DNA from: Streptomyces sp. NBC_00536
Lineage (GTDB): Bacteria; Actinomycetota; Actinomycetes; Streptomycetales; Streptomycetaceae
Reading direction: 5' to 3'
Assembly: GCF_036346295.1 (NCBI RefSeq)
Contig: NZ_CP107819.1
Coordinates: forward strand, 310,001 to 374,000
DNA: 64,000 nucleotides
Of the stretch, positions 16,797-29,076 are shown one piece after another. The stretch's first letter is position 1, and each line of letters begins with the position of its first letter. The notes under the pieces are model-generated. The model saw only the letters and a program-made list of their open reading frames with translations, made no database searches and had not been told where the DNA came from. The position numbers and the translations under genes are program-made.

Positions 16797-18035
16797 TCAG
16801 GGGCGGATCCCGTCGCAGGTGATCCTCAGGTGCCGGGGGCCGCGCAGGACCGCGTTCCGGCGGTAGGGCGGCGGATCCTCCAGCAGCCGCGGGTTCTCCA
16901 GGCGCCGGGCCAGTTCGCTCAGTGCGAGCTGCGCCTCCAGGCGGGCCAGCGGGGCGCCGAAGCAGCTGTGGATGCCGCTGCCGAGGCCCAGGTGCTGGAT
17001 GTCCTTGCGATGCGGGTCGAAGCGGTCCGCGTCCTCGAAGCGGGCGGGGTCCCGGTTGCCGGAGGCCAGGATCAGCCACATCGAGGAGCCCTTGGGGATG
17101 GTGATCCCGCGGACCTCGATGTCGACGAGCGGGGTGCGCTGCGGCAGCAGCTGCACCGGCGGTTCGAACCGCAGCAGTTCCTCGACGAGGGGGACGGCCA
17201 GGGCGGGTTCCTCGCGCAACTGCCGCAGCACGTCCGGGTTGCGCAGCAGCGTCAGCATCCCGTTCGTGATCAGGTTGACCGTCGTCTCGTGCCCGGCGAT
17301 GAGCAGCAGGGCGGCCGTGCTGAGCAGCTCCATCGTCGACATGGACTCGTCCGGGCCGTGTCCCACGGCCAGTTGGGAGAGCATGTCGTCGCCGGGGTTC
17401 TTGCGCCGCTCCTCGATCAGCCCGGCGAGGTACATGCCGAGTTCCATCCGGGAGTCGTGGGTGGCCCGCTGCCGCTCCGCCGGGTCGGCGTCCGGATCGG
17501 GGTCCAGGCTCGCGGCGAGGGTGTCGGCCCAGACGTGGAAGCGGGCCTCGTCCTCGCGGGGCACGCCGAGCAGCTGGCAGATCATCGTGACCGGGAACGG
17601 GTAGGCGAACTGGTCGACCAGGTCGATCCGTCCGGGATCGCCCAGGTTGTCGATGAGCCCGGTGACAATGTCCTTCAGGCCGCCGCGCATCGAGTCGACG
17701 CGGCGCGGGGAGTGCGGCGGGCCGAAGGGCCGGTTGGTCATCCGGCGGAGCCGGTCGTGCTCCGGCGGGTCCAGTTTCAGGAAGCTCGGCGGCAGCGCCA
17801 TGGCCTCCTCGCCCTCGCCCTCGGCCAGCGGGTCCCCGGCCGTGGCGGCCAGGTTGCGGGAGTCGGAGCTGAGCCGCGGGTCGTGCAGCAGGCTCTGGAT
17901 GTCGTGGTAGGTGCTGATGACGTACGGCCCGGTCCCGTCGTGGAAGACGGGGGTCTTGCGCAGCTCCTCGTACAGCGGGTACGGGTTCGCGCGGTTCGCG
18001 TAGTCCAGGATCTGGCTCAGGATGCCGTCGTTCAT
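16797..18035 (-). CDS. cytochrome P450 of a ferredoxin/reductase-linked set
   Basis: 412 residues. ATG 18035 has GGAGGA 6 nt upstream. Motifs are LLIAGHETTVN (I-helix), EELLRFEPP (ExxR) and the haem loop LGLGSGIHSCFGAPLARLEAQ with the axial Cys. The Phe that normally starts the loop (FxxGxxxCxG) is Leu here, a tolerated but uncommon change. It is the last of three minus-strand genes (ferredoxin, reductase, P450), with a gap of 26 bp from the reductase, so its redox partners are probably co-expressed. The substrate cannot be predicted; CYP107/CYP105-like clans are the general neighbourhood. Confidence 0.92.
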   Translation of the reverse strand: MNDGILSQILDYANRANPYPLYEELRKTPVFHDGTGPYVISTYHDIQSLLHDPRLSSDSRNLAATAGDPLAEGEGEEAMALPPSFLKLDPPEHDRLRRMTNRPFGPPHSPRRVDSMRGGLKDIVTGLIDNLGDPGRIDLVDQFAYPFPVTMICQLLGVPREDEARFHVWADTLAASLDPDPDADPAERQRATHDSRMELGMYLAGLIEERRKNPGDDMLSQLAVGHGPDESMSTMELLSTAALLLIAGHETTVNLITNGMLTLLRNPDVLRQLREEPALAVPLVEELLRFEPPVQLLPQRTPLVDIEVRGITIPKGSSMWLILASGNRDPARFEDADRFDPHRKDIQHLGLGSGIHSCFGAPLARLEAQLALSELARRLENPRLLEDPPPYRRNAVLRGPRHLRITCDGIRP

Positions 18036-18061
18036 TGCGGGTCCTCCGGAGGGCGTGCGGG

Positions 18062-19453
18062 TCAGTGCCCGGCGGGGGTGAAGGTGATCCGGCGGTCGGC
18101 CGGCGAGTACCCGCTGAGGGTGATGGTCGGGCCGTGCGTGGGGACGGACGGGTCGGGGAAGTCCGCGGGCATGGGCTTGTGGCCGTCGGAGCGGCGGTCG
18201 ACGGTGGTGAACGGCAGCGGGAAGGGCGCGGTGGCCTCGATCTGCTGCTCGTAGAACTGCAGCCAGCGCGAGTTGTCGAAGGTGACCGCTCCGATGACCC
18301 GGCCCTGGTAGCCGTAGACCCCGGTGAAGCGGCGTTCGGCGCGCGAGCCCTGGGCGATCATGATCTCGGTGCCCATGGAGGGCACGCCGACGGATTTGAT
18401 GTTCACCCCGAACTGGGAGGACCAGAAGGCGGGCACCCACAGGTGCGGGCGGCGCTCGGTGCTCTCGCTCAGCATGTTGTGGGCGGCGGTCTCGGCCTGC
18501 GCGACGGCGTTGCCCCAGTGTTCCAGGGACAGGAACTGGTAGCCGAACAGCGCGTGCGGTGAACGGGCCACGTCACCCGCGACATAGATGTCGTCGGTGA
18601 CGATGCCGCGGATGTCGAAGGCCCGGCAGCCCGCGTCGCAGGCGATGCCGCGCGGGCCCGCCCCCAGCCCGGAACCGGTCAGCCACTCGGTGTTGCGCTG
18701 GGCGCCCAGCGAGACGACCACGACGTCGCACTCCAGGGTGGTGCCGTCGGAGAGGTGCGCCGCCCGCACGCGGCCGGTCGCGTCCCCCTCCAGCCCGGTG
18801 ACCATGATCCCGGTGCGCAGGTCGACGCCGTGCTCGCGCTGCAGCTCGGCGGCGACGGCGCCGATCACCCCGCCGAGGGCGCCGACCAGGGGGCCGTCCC
18901 CGCGTTCGGCGACGGTCACCTCCAGCCCGCGTTCGCGGCAGGCGGAGGCGATCTCGGAGCCGGTGAATCCGGCGCCGATGACCAGGACCCGGCGCGGACC
19001 TGCGGCCAGCGCCCGGGCCAGGGCCGCTCCGTCGTCGCGGGTGCGCAGGGTGAAGACGCCGTCGAGTTCGCCCTCGGCCTCGTTCGGCCAGGGCCGGGCG
19101 CGCACCCCGGTGGCGATCAGCAGGCGGTCGTACGGCACCGTGTCGCCGTCGGCCAGCCGGACCGTACGGGCCGCCATGTCGAGGCCGTCGGCCGGTACGC
19201 CCAGGCGCCACTCGGCGTCGAGGGCGCGGCGCCGGGGCAGCAGGGTGCGGTCCGCGTCGGCCCGGCCCAGCAGGACGCTCTTGGAGAGCGGCGGGCGGTC
19301 GTAGGGCTCGTACGGCTCGTCGCCGATCAGGGTCAACGAACCGGCGAAGCCCTTCTCCCGCATGGTCTCGGCGGCGCGCAGGCCCGCCAGGGAAGCGCCG
19401 ACGACCACGATCCGGCCGGAGCGCTTGAGCTGTTCCAGGGCGGTGTCAGGCAT
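18062..19453 (-). CDS. ferredoxin reductase (FAD/NAD(P)-dependent oxidoreductase)
   Basis: 463 residues. The FAD site is IVVVGASLAGLRAAETMREKG, the NAD(P)H site VLVIGAGFTGSEIASACRERG, and the second FAD contact IYVAGDVARSP. These are the hallmarks of the rubredoxin/ferredoxin reductase branch that delivers electrons to P450 or dioxygenase systems; the C-terminal reductase domain (about 325-420) is present. The length exceeds the usual 400-420 because of a tail ending TLSGYSPADRRITFTPAGH. It overlaps the ferredoxin gene by 8 bp. Confidence 0.9.
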   Translation of the reverse strand: MPDTALEQLKRSGRIVVVGASLAGLRAAETMREKGFAGSLTLIGDEPYEPYDRPPLSKSVLLGRADADRTLLPRRRALDAEWRLGVPADGLDMAARTVRLADGDTVPYDRLLIATGVRARPWPNEAEGELDGVFTLRTRDDGAALARALAAGPRRVLVIGAGFTGSEIASACRERGLEVTVAERGDGPLVGALGGVIGAVAAELQREHGVDLRTGIMVTGLEGDATGRVRAAHLSDGTTLECDVVVVSLGAQRNTEWLTGSGLGAGPRGIACDAGCRAFDIRGIVTDDIYVAGDVARSPHALFGYQFLSLEHWGNAVAQAETAAHNMLSESTERRPHLWVPAFWSSQFGVNIKSVGVPSMGTEIMIAQGSRAERRFTGVYGYQGRVIGAVTFDNSRWLQFYEQQIEATAPFPLPFTTVDRRSDGHKPMPADFPDPSVPTHGPTITLSGYSPADRRITFTPAGH

Positions 19454-19673
19454 CGGGTGCCTCCCCGGCGGCGGCCAGGTCGAGTTCGTCCACGAGGATG
19501 GCCTGCACGGGACAGGCGGCCGCGGCCTGGGCCACGCGCTCGCGCTGGGCCGCCTCGGCCTGCGGGTCGTAGAGCAGTCCCTCGTCCCCGTGCATAGCGA
19601 AGACGTCGGGGGCGAGGAAGGCGCACTGCGCGTATCCCTGGCACCGGTTGAGATCGACGACGAGCCTCAGCAA
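19446..19673 (-). CDS. [3Fe-4S]-type ferredoxin
   Basis: 75 residues. The cluster ligands read C-x5-C (RCQGYAQCAF) and a distal CPVQAI, the three-Cys arrangement of Streptomyces P450 ferredoxins. The start is TTG at 19673, with AAAGGA 7 nt upstream; the preceding sequence offers no ATG or GTG. It overlaps the reductase gene downstream and is thus expected to shuttle electrons between that reductase and the P450 at 16797. The stretch 19674-19781 upstream shows no gene. Confidence 0.9.
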   Translation of the reverse strand: MLRLVVDLNRCQGYAQCAFLAPDVFAMHGDEGLLYDPQAEAAQRERVAQAAAACPVQAILVDELDLAAAGEAPDA

Positions 19674-19781
19674 GGTGTGGTCCTTTCGGTGACCCCCTCG
19701 GCTTCCCGGACCAGCCTGCGGGCGACGGCCGCGCGGGGCCCGTCCGGGACGGCCATCGGAGTGAGGCCGGGGGGGCGCGGG

Positions 19782-20435
19782 TCAGGGGGCGGGCGGGGCC
19801 GGGTGCGGGCGCCCCAGGCGCGACTTCAGGAGGTACACGCTGACGAGCAGGGCCCAGGCGGGGAACACCAGCTCGGACCACGGCACCGAGGAGCCGACGA
19901 CCAGCAGCACGAGTCCGGTCAGGGACCCGGCCAGGACCAGCGGACGCGGGAAGACCCCGAGCCTGCGGCCGATCGTCGAGGTCGCGAGGACGAAGACGGC
20001 CGCCATGCGCATCGCGTAGGTGGTGAGCAGGGTGTACGCGAAGTGGCGGCCGAACTCCTGGGGCTGGTCGGCGTCGAGCACCGTGCCGGAGGCCGCGGCT
20101 GCGCCGAAGAGGCAGGCGACGAAGACCAGGCCGCTGCCGAGGAAGACGGTGGAGACGAACCGGTCCTCGGTGTCCCCGGCGTGCGCCCGCAGCGCCCCCA
20201 TGAACCAGAGGAAGGCGATCCCGGCGAAGGGTACGAGTTCCACCGCCGAGGTCACCGCGTCCCGCTGGCCCGAGGTGACCGTGACCCGGGCGGCGCCGCC
20301 CCCTTCGGGGAGCGCGATCCGGGCGAGCACGATCGCCCCCGCCAGCAGGACGGCGAAGAGCACCCCCGCCAGACCTGCCATCCGCGGGGTGCTCAGGCTC
20401 TGCTCCGTGGGTGTCGCCGGGTGTCCTCGTCTCAT
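19782..20435 (-). CDS. multi-pass membrane protein of unknown function
   Basis: 217 residues from ATG 20435. About six hydrophobic helices are visible (MAGLAGVLFAVLLAGAIVLARI; LVPFAGIAFLWFMGAL; FLGSGLVFVACLFGAAAA; MRMAAVFVLATSTI; PLVLAGSLTGLVLLVVG; LVFPAWALLVSVYLL). Polar loops include an HAGDTEDRF segment. Similar hypothetical membrane proteins are common in Streptomyces, but no function is assigned. It lies between the electron-transfer set and the UvrA-like gene, with about 100 bp on each side. Confidence 0.7.
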   Translation of the reverse strand: MRRGHPATPTEQSLSTPRMAGLAGVLFAVLLAGAIVLARIALPEGGGAARVTVTSGQRDAVTSAVELVPFAGIAFLWFMGALRAHAGDTEDRFVSTVFLGSGLVFVACLFGAAAASGTVLDADQPQEFGRHFAYTLLTTYAMRMAAVFVLATSTIGRRLGVFPRPLVLAGSLTGLVLLVVGSSVPWSELVFPAWALLVSVYLLKSRLGRPHPAPPAP

Positions 20436-20536
20436 GCGTCCAGCAAGCCGGGGGCGGCCCCGGGGCGCCAGCGGGGCCGCCCCAGTCGGGTGACGCGGGG
20501 CCCGCGGTGGCCGCCGGATGCCCGCGCGGCCCGCCG

Positions 20537-22927
<2,391 letters not shown>

Positions 22928-23010
22928 CGTCTCTCCATGTCTGCTGCGTCGGCGCGGCCGCGGTACCGGTCCACCACCACTGTCTACCTGATCCGCCCTG
23001 CCGCCCGGAA

Positions 23011-23040
23011 CGGGCGCGACGCCCGTCGGGGTCGCGCCCG
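23011..23040 (-). terminator. hairpin between VOC and UvrA-like genes
   Basis: A perfect 10-bp stem (23011-23020 with 23031-23040) is located 17 nt after the VOC stop on the minus strand. It suggests the UvrA-like gene has its own promoter in the remaining gap. Confidence 0.55.
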
Positions 23041-23056
23041 GTTCACGGGCCGGGGG

Positions 23057-23473
23057 TCACTTCGCCGGCGGCTGGCTGAAGCGCAGCATGTTGCCGGCCG
23101 GGTCGCGGAAGGCGCAGTCGCGCACGCCCCACGGCTGGTCGATCGGCTCCTGGAGCACGTCCCCGCCCGCGGCGCGGACGCGTTCGAAGACGGCGTCGCA
23201 GTCGTCGGTCCGGAAGATGACTCCGCGCAGCAGACCCTTGGCCAGCAGTCCCGCCATCGCCTCCTGGTCGGCGGCGGAGGCGTTCGGGTTGGCGAGGGGC
23301 GGTTCGAGGACGATGTCCACGTCGGGCTGCGACGGCGCGCCGACCGTCACCCAGCGCATCCCGTGGGCCCCGACGTCGTTGCGCACCTCCAGCCCGAGCA
23401 CGTCCCGGTAGAAGGCGATCGCCTTGTCGTGGTCGTCGACGGCGATGAAGCACTGCGAAAGGTTGATGTCCAT
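23057..23473 (-). CDS. VOC (glyoxalase/bleomycin-resistance fold) protein
   Basis: 138 residues, the normal size for a two-module VOC protein. The N-terminal betaalphabeta unit (QCFIAVDDHDKAIAFYRDVLGLEV) and the C-terminal one (WGVRDCAFRDPAGNMLRFSQPP) are typical, with the Asp/Glu pattern of stand-alone VOC proteins. Metal ligands cannot be assigned confidently. No Shine-Dalgarno precedes ATG 23473; TAGCGT ends 7 nt before it, but that sequence is also the permease 3' end (stop at 23479), so it could equally be expressed by read-through from the permease. Confidence 0.85.
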   Translation of the reverse strand: MDINLSQCFIAVDDHDKAIAFYRDVLGLEVRNDVGAHGMRWVTVGAPSQPDVDIVLEPPLANPNASAADQEAMAGLLAKGLLRGVIFRTDDCDAVFERVRAAGGDVLQEPIDQPWGVRDCAFRDPAGNMLRFSQPPAK

Positions 23474-23478
23474 GTGCT

Positions 23479-24848
23479 TCACGCTAGGGTCCGGGGGTCC
23501 CGGGGTGCTTCTCCATTCCTGACCGATCCCGCGCGGACCGTGAAGAGGGCGTGGAGCACGACGGCCGCGAGGGTGCCCGCGACCACACCGGAGCCGAGGA
23601 CGGTACGGACCCACGCCGGGAAGCCGCCGTAGAGGTTCGGGGCGACGAGCGGGAGCAGGCCCACGGCCAGGGCGAGGGCGGCGGCCATGGACCGGCCGCT
23701 GTCCCCCAGCCCGGCGCGGGCGAGCATCTGGACGCCCATGAGGGCGATGACCGCGTAGACGACGAGCGCGGATCCGCCCACCACCGCCGGGGGCAGGCCC
23801 GCGACCGCGCGGGAGAGCGGGGAGAGCAGGCCCAGGACGATGAGCAGGGCCCCGGCCGCGGCGGTGACGTGGCGGCTGCGGACGCCGGTCAGGCGGCTGA
23901 TGCCGATGTTCTCGGAGCTGGTCACCATCAAGGACGTACCGAGCGCTCCGGCGAAGAGCGAGGTCAGCGCGTCGGCCCGGGCGACCTTCGGGACGTCGCG
24001 GCCCGGATCGGCCGGGCGTCCGACCGTCTCGCTGTTGAGGACGGTCTGGCCGGTGATCTCGGCGAGGGTGGTGAGGCTGAAGAGGAGCAGGGGCAGGGCC
24101 GCCACGAGGTCGAACCGCGGTGTCCCGTAAGGGAAGAGGTGGGGGACGGCGAAGCCGCCGCCCCCGGCCGGGCTGAACGTCCCGAGGCCCGTCACCGCCG
24201 CGATCACGGTCGCGGCGACCATGCCGATGAGGACGGCGCTCTGGCGCCAGACGCCGCGCAGGAGCAGGTACGCGGCCAGGGTCACCGCCACGGTGAGGCC
24301 CGCCAGTACGACGGCCCGCGGCGCCGGGGTGCCGGCCGGTCCCGCGATGAGCTGTGCGGCGACGCGGACCATCGCGATCCCGATCAGCAGCACGGTGACG
24401 CCCATGACCAGCGGCGGGAAGAGGCGCACGATCCGGGCGTACAGCGGGACCACCGCCAGGAGCAGCGCGGCGGCCAGGAGCACCGATCCACTGGCGACGG
24501 CCGGACCGTGGTCCTTGGCCGTCTGGAGGAACAGCGCGGTCGCGGCGCCGCCGGGGAGCATGACGAAGGGCAGTCGCGCCCCGAACTTCCACACGCCGAG
24601 GGACTGGAGCAGGGAACCGGCCCCGGACAGCACGAGCACCGCGCTGAGCAGGGCGGCGCTCTGCGCGCCGGTCAGCCGCAGGGCGCCCGCGGTGAGGAAG
24701 ACGGTGGAGACGGGAGCGGCGGCCATGGCGAGGACGTGCTGGACGGCGAGGGGGGCGAGGCGGCGTACGGGTATCCGCTCGTCGGCGGGACCGGGCGGCG
24801 CGGGGGGCGCCGCGGGGGCGGGCAGCGCGGGCCGCGGGGGTGGCGTGC

Positions 24849-24852
<4 letters not shown>
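23479..24852 (-). CDS. NCS2-family (uracil/xanthine-type) permease
   Basis: 457 residues with about 12-14 hydrophobic segments. The NCS2 motifs are visible: APLAVQHVLAM in helix 1, and SENIGISRLTGVRSRHVTAAAG, the characteristic TM10 region in which the Glu helps bind the base. Members are proton symporters for xanthine, urate or uracil; the specific base cannot be told. ATG 24852 overlaps the ASST-like stop (ATGA), indicating coupled translation. Co-expression with an ASST-like protein is unusual for a nucleobase permease. Confidence 0.87.
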
Positions 24853-26039
<1,187 letters not shown>

Positions 26040-26051
26040 GACAACCCCTCT

Positions 26052-26085
26052 TCAAACTTTCTTTGATCAGCTCGAACAAGTTCGA
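26052..26085. promoter_or_regulatory. tandem dyads between ASST operon and XRE-cupin gene
   Basis: TCAAA-N5-TTTGA (26052-26066) and TCGAAC-AA-GTTCGA (26072-26085) lie 13-46 bp upstream of the ASST-like ATG in a relatively A+T-rich patch. They are well placed for a divergent repressor, most simply the adjacent XRE-cupin protein. Confidence 0.6.
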
Positions 26086-26171
26086 AGGTAGAGGTGTGGT
26101 GTGTCGGCAGTGTGACGGGCGTACGAAACGTCGCCCGGGCGCGCGTAAGGTGACCCGGGGAGGACGTGATC

Positions 26172-26741
26172 ATGACGGAGACACCGGCCGCGGGCGACGC
26201 GGCGAGCCCGGGGCTCGGCGCCGCCGTACGCCGCCGCCGGCGGGCCCTCGACCTGACCCTGGCCGCCGTCGCGGAGCGCAGCGGCCTCTCCGTGCCCTTC
26301 CTCAGCCAGATCGAGAACGAGCGCGCCCGGCCCAGCATGCGCTCGCTCCAGCGCATCGCCGACGGCCTGCGGACCACCGCCGTCGAACTCCTCGCCGCCG
26401 CCGACGCCACGGACCGCGGCGTCGACGTGGTCCGCGCCCGGGAGGACGCGGGCCTGGCCTCCGGCGCCGGGGTCCGCCCCCTGGTCCGGGGCCACCACCA
26501 GATGCACGCCCTGGAGTTCACCGGCCCGCAGCACGCCGACCGCGAATTCCGGCACCAGGGCGACGAGTTGATGTACGTCGCGGACGGCGAGGCCGAGGTG
26601 GAGGCGGAGGGGCGCACCTACCGCCTCGGGCGGGGCGACACCCTCTACCTCACCGGAGGAGTGCGCCACCGCTGGCGCGCGACGCGTCCGGACACCCGCG
26701 TCCTGCTGGTCTCCGTCTCGGACCGCTCCCCCACCGACTGA
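26172..26741 (+). CDS. XRE-family regulator with C-terminal cupin domain
   Basis: 189 residues from ATG 26172 (GGAGGA 7 nt upstream; a GTG 6 nt earlier overlaps the spacing). The N-terminal HTH_3 domain is RRRRALDLTLAAVAERSGLSVPFLSQIENERARPSMRSLQRIADGL, shown as helix-turn-helix about 14-70. The C-terminal cupin (HQGDELMYVADGEAEVEAEG.....GDTLYLTGGVRHRW) is a sensory beta-barrel. This PuuR/SutR-like arrangement usually represses adjacent catabolic or transport genes and responds to a small molecule. It is divergent from the ASST-permease pair, which is its likely target. Confidence 0.88.
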   Translation: MTETPAAGDAASPGLGAAVRRRRRALDLTLAAVAERSGLSVPFLSQIENERARPSMRSLQRIADGLRTTAVELLAAADATDRGVDVVRAREDAGLASGAGVRPLVRGHHQMHALEFTGPQHADREFRHQGDELMYVADGEAEVEAEGRTYRLGRGDTLYLTGGVRHRWRATRPDTRVLLVSVSDRSPTD

Positions 26742-26792
26742 GCCGCGCCGCGACACGGTGAGCCCTTCCGGTCACGGCACGGCCAGGGGGTG

Positions 26793-28811
26793 TCAGTGCT
26801 TGCGCTCCTCCCCCGCCGCGCGCCACAGCGTCCGGTCCCCGTCGAGGACGACCGCGTCGCCCGACGGGCGGACCAGCAGCCGGGCGCCCGGGTGGCCGGT
26901 GGTCTTGGAGGACCAGCTCACCGCCCCGGCCTCGGTGTGGACGCTCAGTTCCCCGTCGGCGGAGAACCGCGCCTCGGCGCCCGCTCCGGCGGTGCCCGCC
27001 TTCCACAGGACGCGGCCGTCGCCGTCGCGCAGGACCAGGTCTCCGTCGGTCTCCAGGCCCAGCCGGACCGCGCCCGCGTCCAGGACGTCCCCGGGCCGCA
27101 GCACGGTGCCGGGGTGGACCTCGATGGCCGTCTCCAGCCTGCCCGCCGCCAGGGCGCGCAGGGTGGGGAGCGAGGGGGTGAAGGCGTACACCGTGCCCTC
27201 GGTGCGGACGTACCGGCCGAAGGAGAGGGTGGTGGCCCGGCTGCCGGTGTCCGAGGGGCACTCGAAGGCCGCGGCCGAGCCGGCGCCGATCACCGGGTCG
27301 ACTCCGGGGACCGGGTGACGGGCCGGCGGGAAGTCCGCGTTGTTGATCCAGCGCTTCGCGATGAACTCGAACTGCTCGACGAGGTCGGCCTGGTGGCTGA
27401 TGAAGAGCAGCCCGCGCGCGGCGTCGTGCGGGGGGTTGCCCCGGGCGCCGGAACCACCGTCGCCGCCGTGCCCGGCGGCGGCGGGGTGGGGCGGGCCGAA
27501 GGGGATGCCGCGCCGGATGATGCGGCGGTTGTCCAGGTCGGAGACGGGCAGCGGCGGGCGCCCGGGGGCCGGGGTGAGTCCGGCGCGCGGGTTGCTCTTG
27601 CGGATGTGCGAGAACAGGGGCGTGGTCCAGCCCTGCGGGTCGTCGTGGAAGTCGAGCATCCCGTCGATGTCCTCGCCGGGCCGCGGTACGCGTTCGGCGG
27701 CGGGGCAGGTGGCGACCGGGGCGCCGCCGGGCCAGCGGCCGACCATGCGGGCCGCGAGCCAGGTCGGGCCCGCGTCGGCGGGCGCCGCCCCGGACTTCTT
27801 CAGCTCGGCCAGGCACGCCTGCGCCTGCTCCCACCACCCGGGAACGTCCTGGGCGAGGCGGCGTACGACGTGGAAGGAGCCGCCGGTGGCCCACTCGGGC
27901 AGTCCGGCGGGGCGGTGGCCGACGCGTTCGTGGCCGACGAGGAACTCACCCGCCGGCAGCAGCCGGGTACCGGGCTTGCCCCGGACGCCCGTACCGATCC
28001 CGGGGTCGGGCGCGTCGAAGCCGCGTACGCCGGGCTGGCTGATCGCGTCGAGGAACCCGAAGTGCTCGTGTCCGCGCAGTGCCCCGGGGAGGGTGGCGCC
28101 GTCCTGGCGGAAGACCACCTCGGCCATGGAACGGTCGAGGGAGTTCCGGTGCCGGTCGACGGCGTCGGCCAGACCCTTGGGGTCGTCGGCGGCCAGGGTG
28201 AGGACGGCGTGCACGTCCGCACCCGCCGCCCCGAAGAGCCACCCGTCGGGGGCGCTGTCCCCGGTGTCGCCCAGTTGCCCGGCGCGGGCGGCGGCGCCCT
28301 CGACGAAGGCCTCGGCGGTGCTGCCCGCCGGGACGGCGGGGAAGGGGTCCTTGCCGGCGAGGGCGCTCAGGCCGGGGTGGGTGAGGCTCAGGCCGGTCCA
28401 CAGGACGGACATCGTGGCCGGGTCGACGCCGCCCCGCAGCCTGCGCGCGGCGCTGAACTCGTGGTTGAACCGGGTGACCTTGTCGGTGGTCGACAGCTCG
28501 GGAAGGAGCTTGCCGAGCCAGCGGCGGGCCATCGCGGGCTCGTGGAAGTGGATGAGGAGCAGGCAGACGTGGTCCTTGCGGAAGCCCGCGAGGACATCGC
28601 CCTGGATGGTGGCGTCGGTGCGCAGGGGCAGGGCCTGCGCCGCCGCGGCCCGGGGGGTGGCCGGGGCGGCGGGGGCGGGTGCGGCCGTGCCGGGGGCCGC
28701 GGCGCTCGCCGGGGCGGGGCAGGCGCCGACGGCGAGCACGGCCGCGGCACCGGCCCCGGCCCGTACGACGTTGCGGCGGGTGGGGTGGTGCGGGGAGGGC
28801 GGGCTCTGCAA
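26793..28811 (-). CDS. exported DyP-type haem peroxidase with C-terminal bulb-type lectin domain
   Basis: 672 residues if it starts at TTG 28811, which has GGAGG 5 nt upstream; GTG 28841 is the alternative. A Tat-type signal (TRRNVVRAGAGAAAVLAVGAC) could also be a lipobox (VGAC). The DyP catalytic region FGFLDAISQPG keeps the Asp of GxxDG but has Ala for the last Gly. Proximal His: FSHIRKSNPRAG; further DyP motifs are RRGIPFGP and GLLFISHQADLVEQFEFI. The last ~120 residues (PGTVLRPGDVL, TDGDLVLRDGDGRVLW, GELSVHTEAGAVSW, LDGDRTLWRA) resemble a B-lectin beta-prism with degenerate mannose motifs. Surface polymer oxidation is inferred. Confidence 0.85.
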   Translation of the reverse strand: MQSPPSPHHPTRRNVVRAGAGAAAVLAVGACPAPASAAAPGTAAPAPAAPATPRAAAAQALPLRTDATIQGDVLAGFRKDHVCLLLIHFHEPAMARRWLGKLLPELSTTDKVTRFNHEFSAARRLRGGVDPATMSVLWTGLSLTHPGLSALAGKDPFPAVPAGSTAEAFVEGAAARAGQLGDTGDSAPDGWLFGAAGADVHAVLTLAADDPKGLADAVDRHRNSLDRSMAEVVFRQDGATLPGALRGHEHFGFLDAISQPGVRGFDAPDPGIGTGVRGKPGTRLLPAGEFLVGHERVGHRPAGLPEWATGGSFHVVRRLAQDVPGWWEQAQACLAELKKSGAAPADAGPTWLAARMVGRWPGGAPVATCPAAERVPRPGEDIDGMLDFHDDPQGWTTPLFSHIRKSNPRAGLTPAPGRPPLPVSDLDNRRIIRRGIPFGPPHPAAAGHGGDGGSGARGNPPHDAARGLLFISHQADLVEQFEFIAKRWINNADFPPARHPVPGVDPVIGAGSAAAFECPSDTGSRATTLSFGRYVRTEGTVYAFTPSLPTLRALAAGRLETAIEVHPGTVLRPGDVLDAGAVRLGLETDGDLVLRDGDGRVLWKAGTAGAGAEARFSADGELSVHTEAGAVSWSSKTTGHPGARLLVRPSGDAVVLDGDRTLWRAAGEERKH

Positions 28812-29012
28812 GGTGTCCTCCGGGCGGGGAAGGGGGTGCACCGCCGGTGCCGGGGAGGCGGGCCGGGCGGCCGATGATCATCACCCTGGCTGATCGGAGG
28901 GGGACGCGCGAGGCAGGCACACCGATGGGGTGACGGTGCGTCGGGTGACGGTCCGCCAGGCGGCCTACGGGCGCCACGGACCCACGGGTCACGAGCGGCG
29001 CACGGCACGCGA

Positions 29013-29042
29013 CCGGCCCCCGGCAGATGAGCCGGGGGCCGG
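29013..29042 (-). terminator. hairpin terminator after oleate hydratase
   Basis: A perfect 12-bp stem (29013-29024 with 29031-29042, loop AGATGA) begins 35 nt downstream of the oleate hydratase stop. The rest of 28812-29012 contains no gene I can support. Confidence 0.75.
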
Positions 29043-29076
29043 GGGGCCGGTCGGGGAGCGCGGGCCGCTCCCGCGC

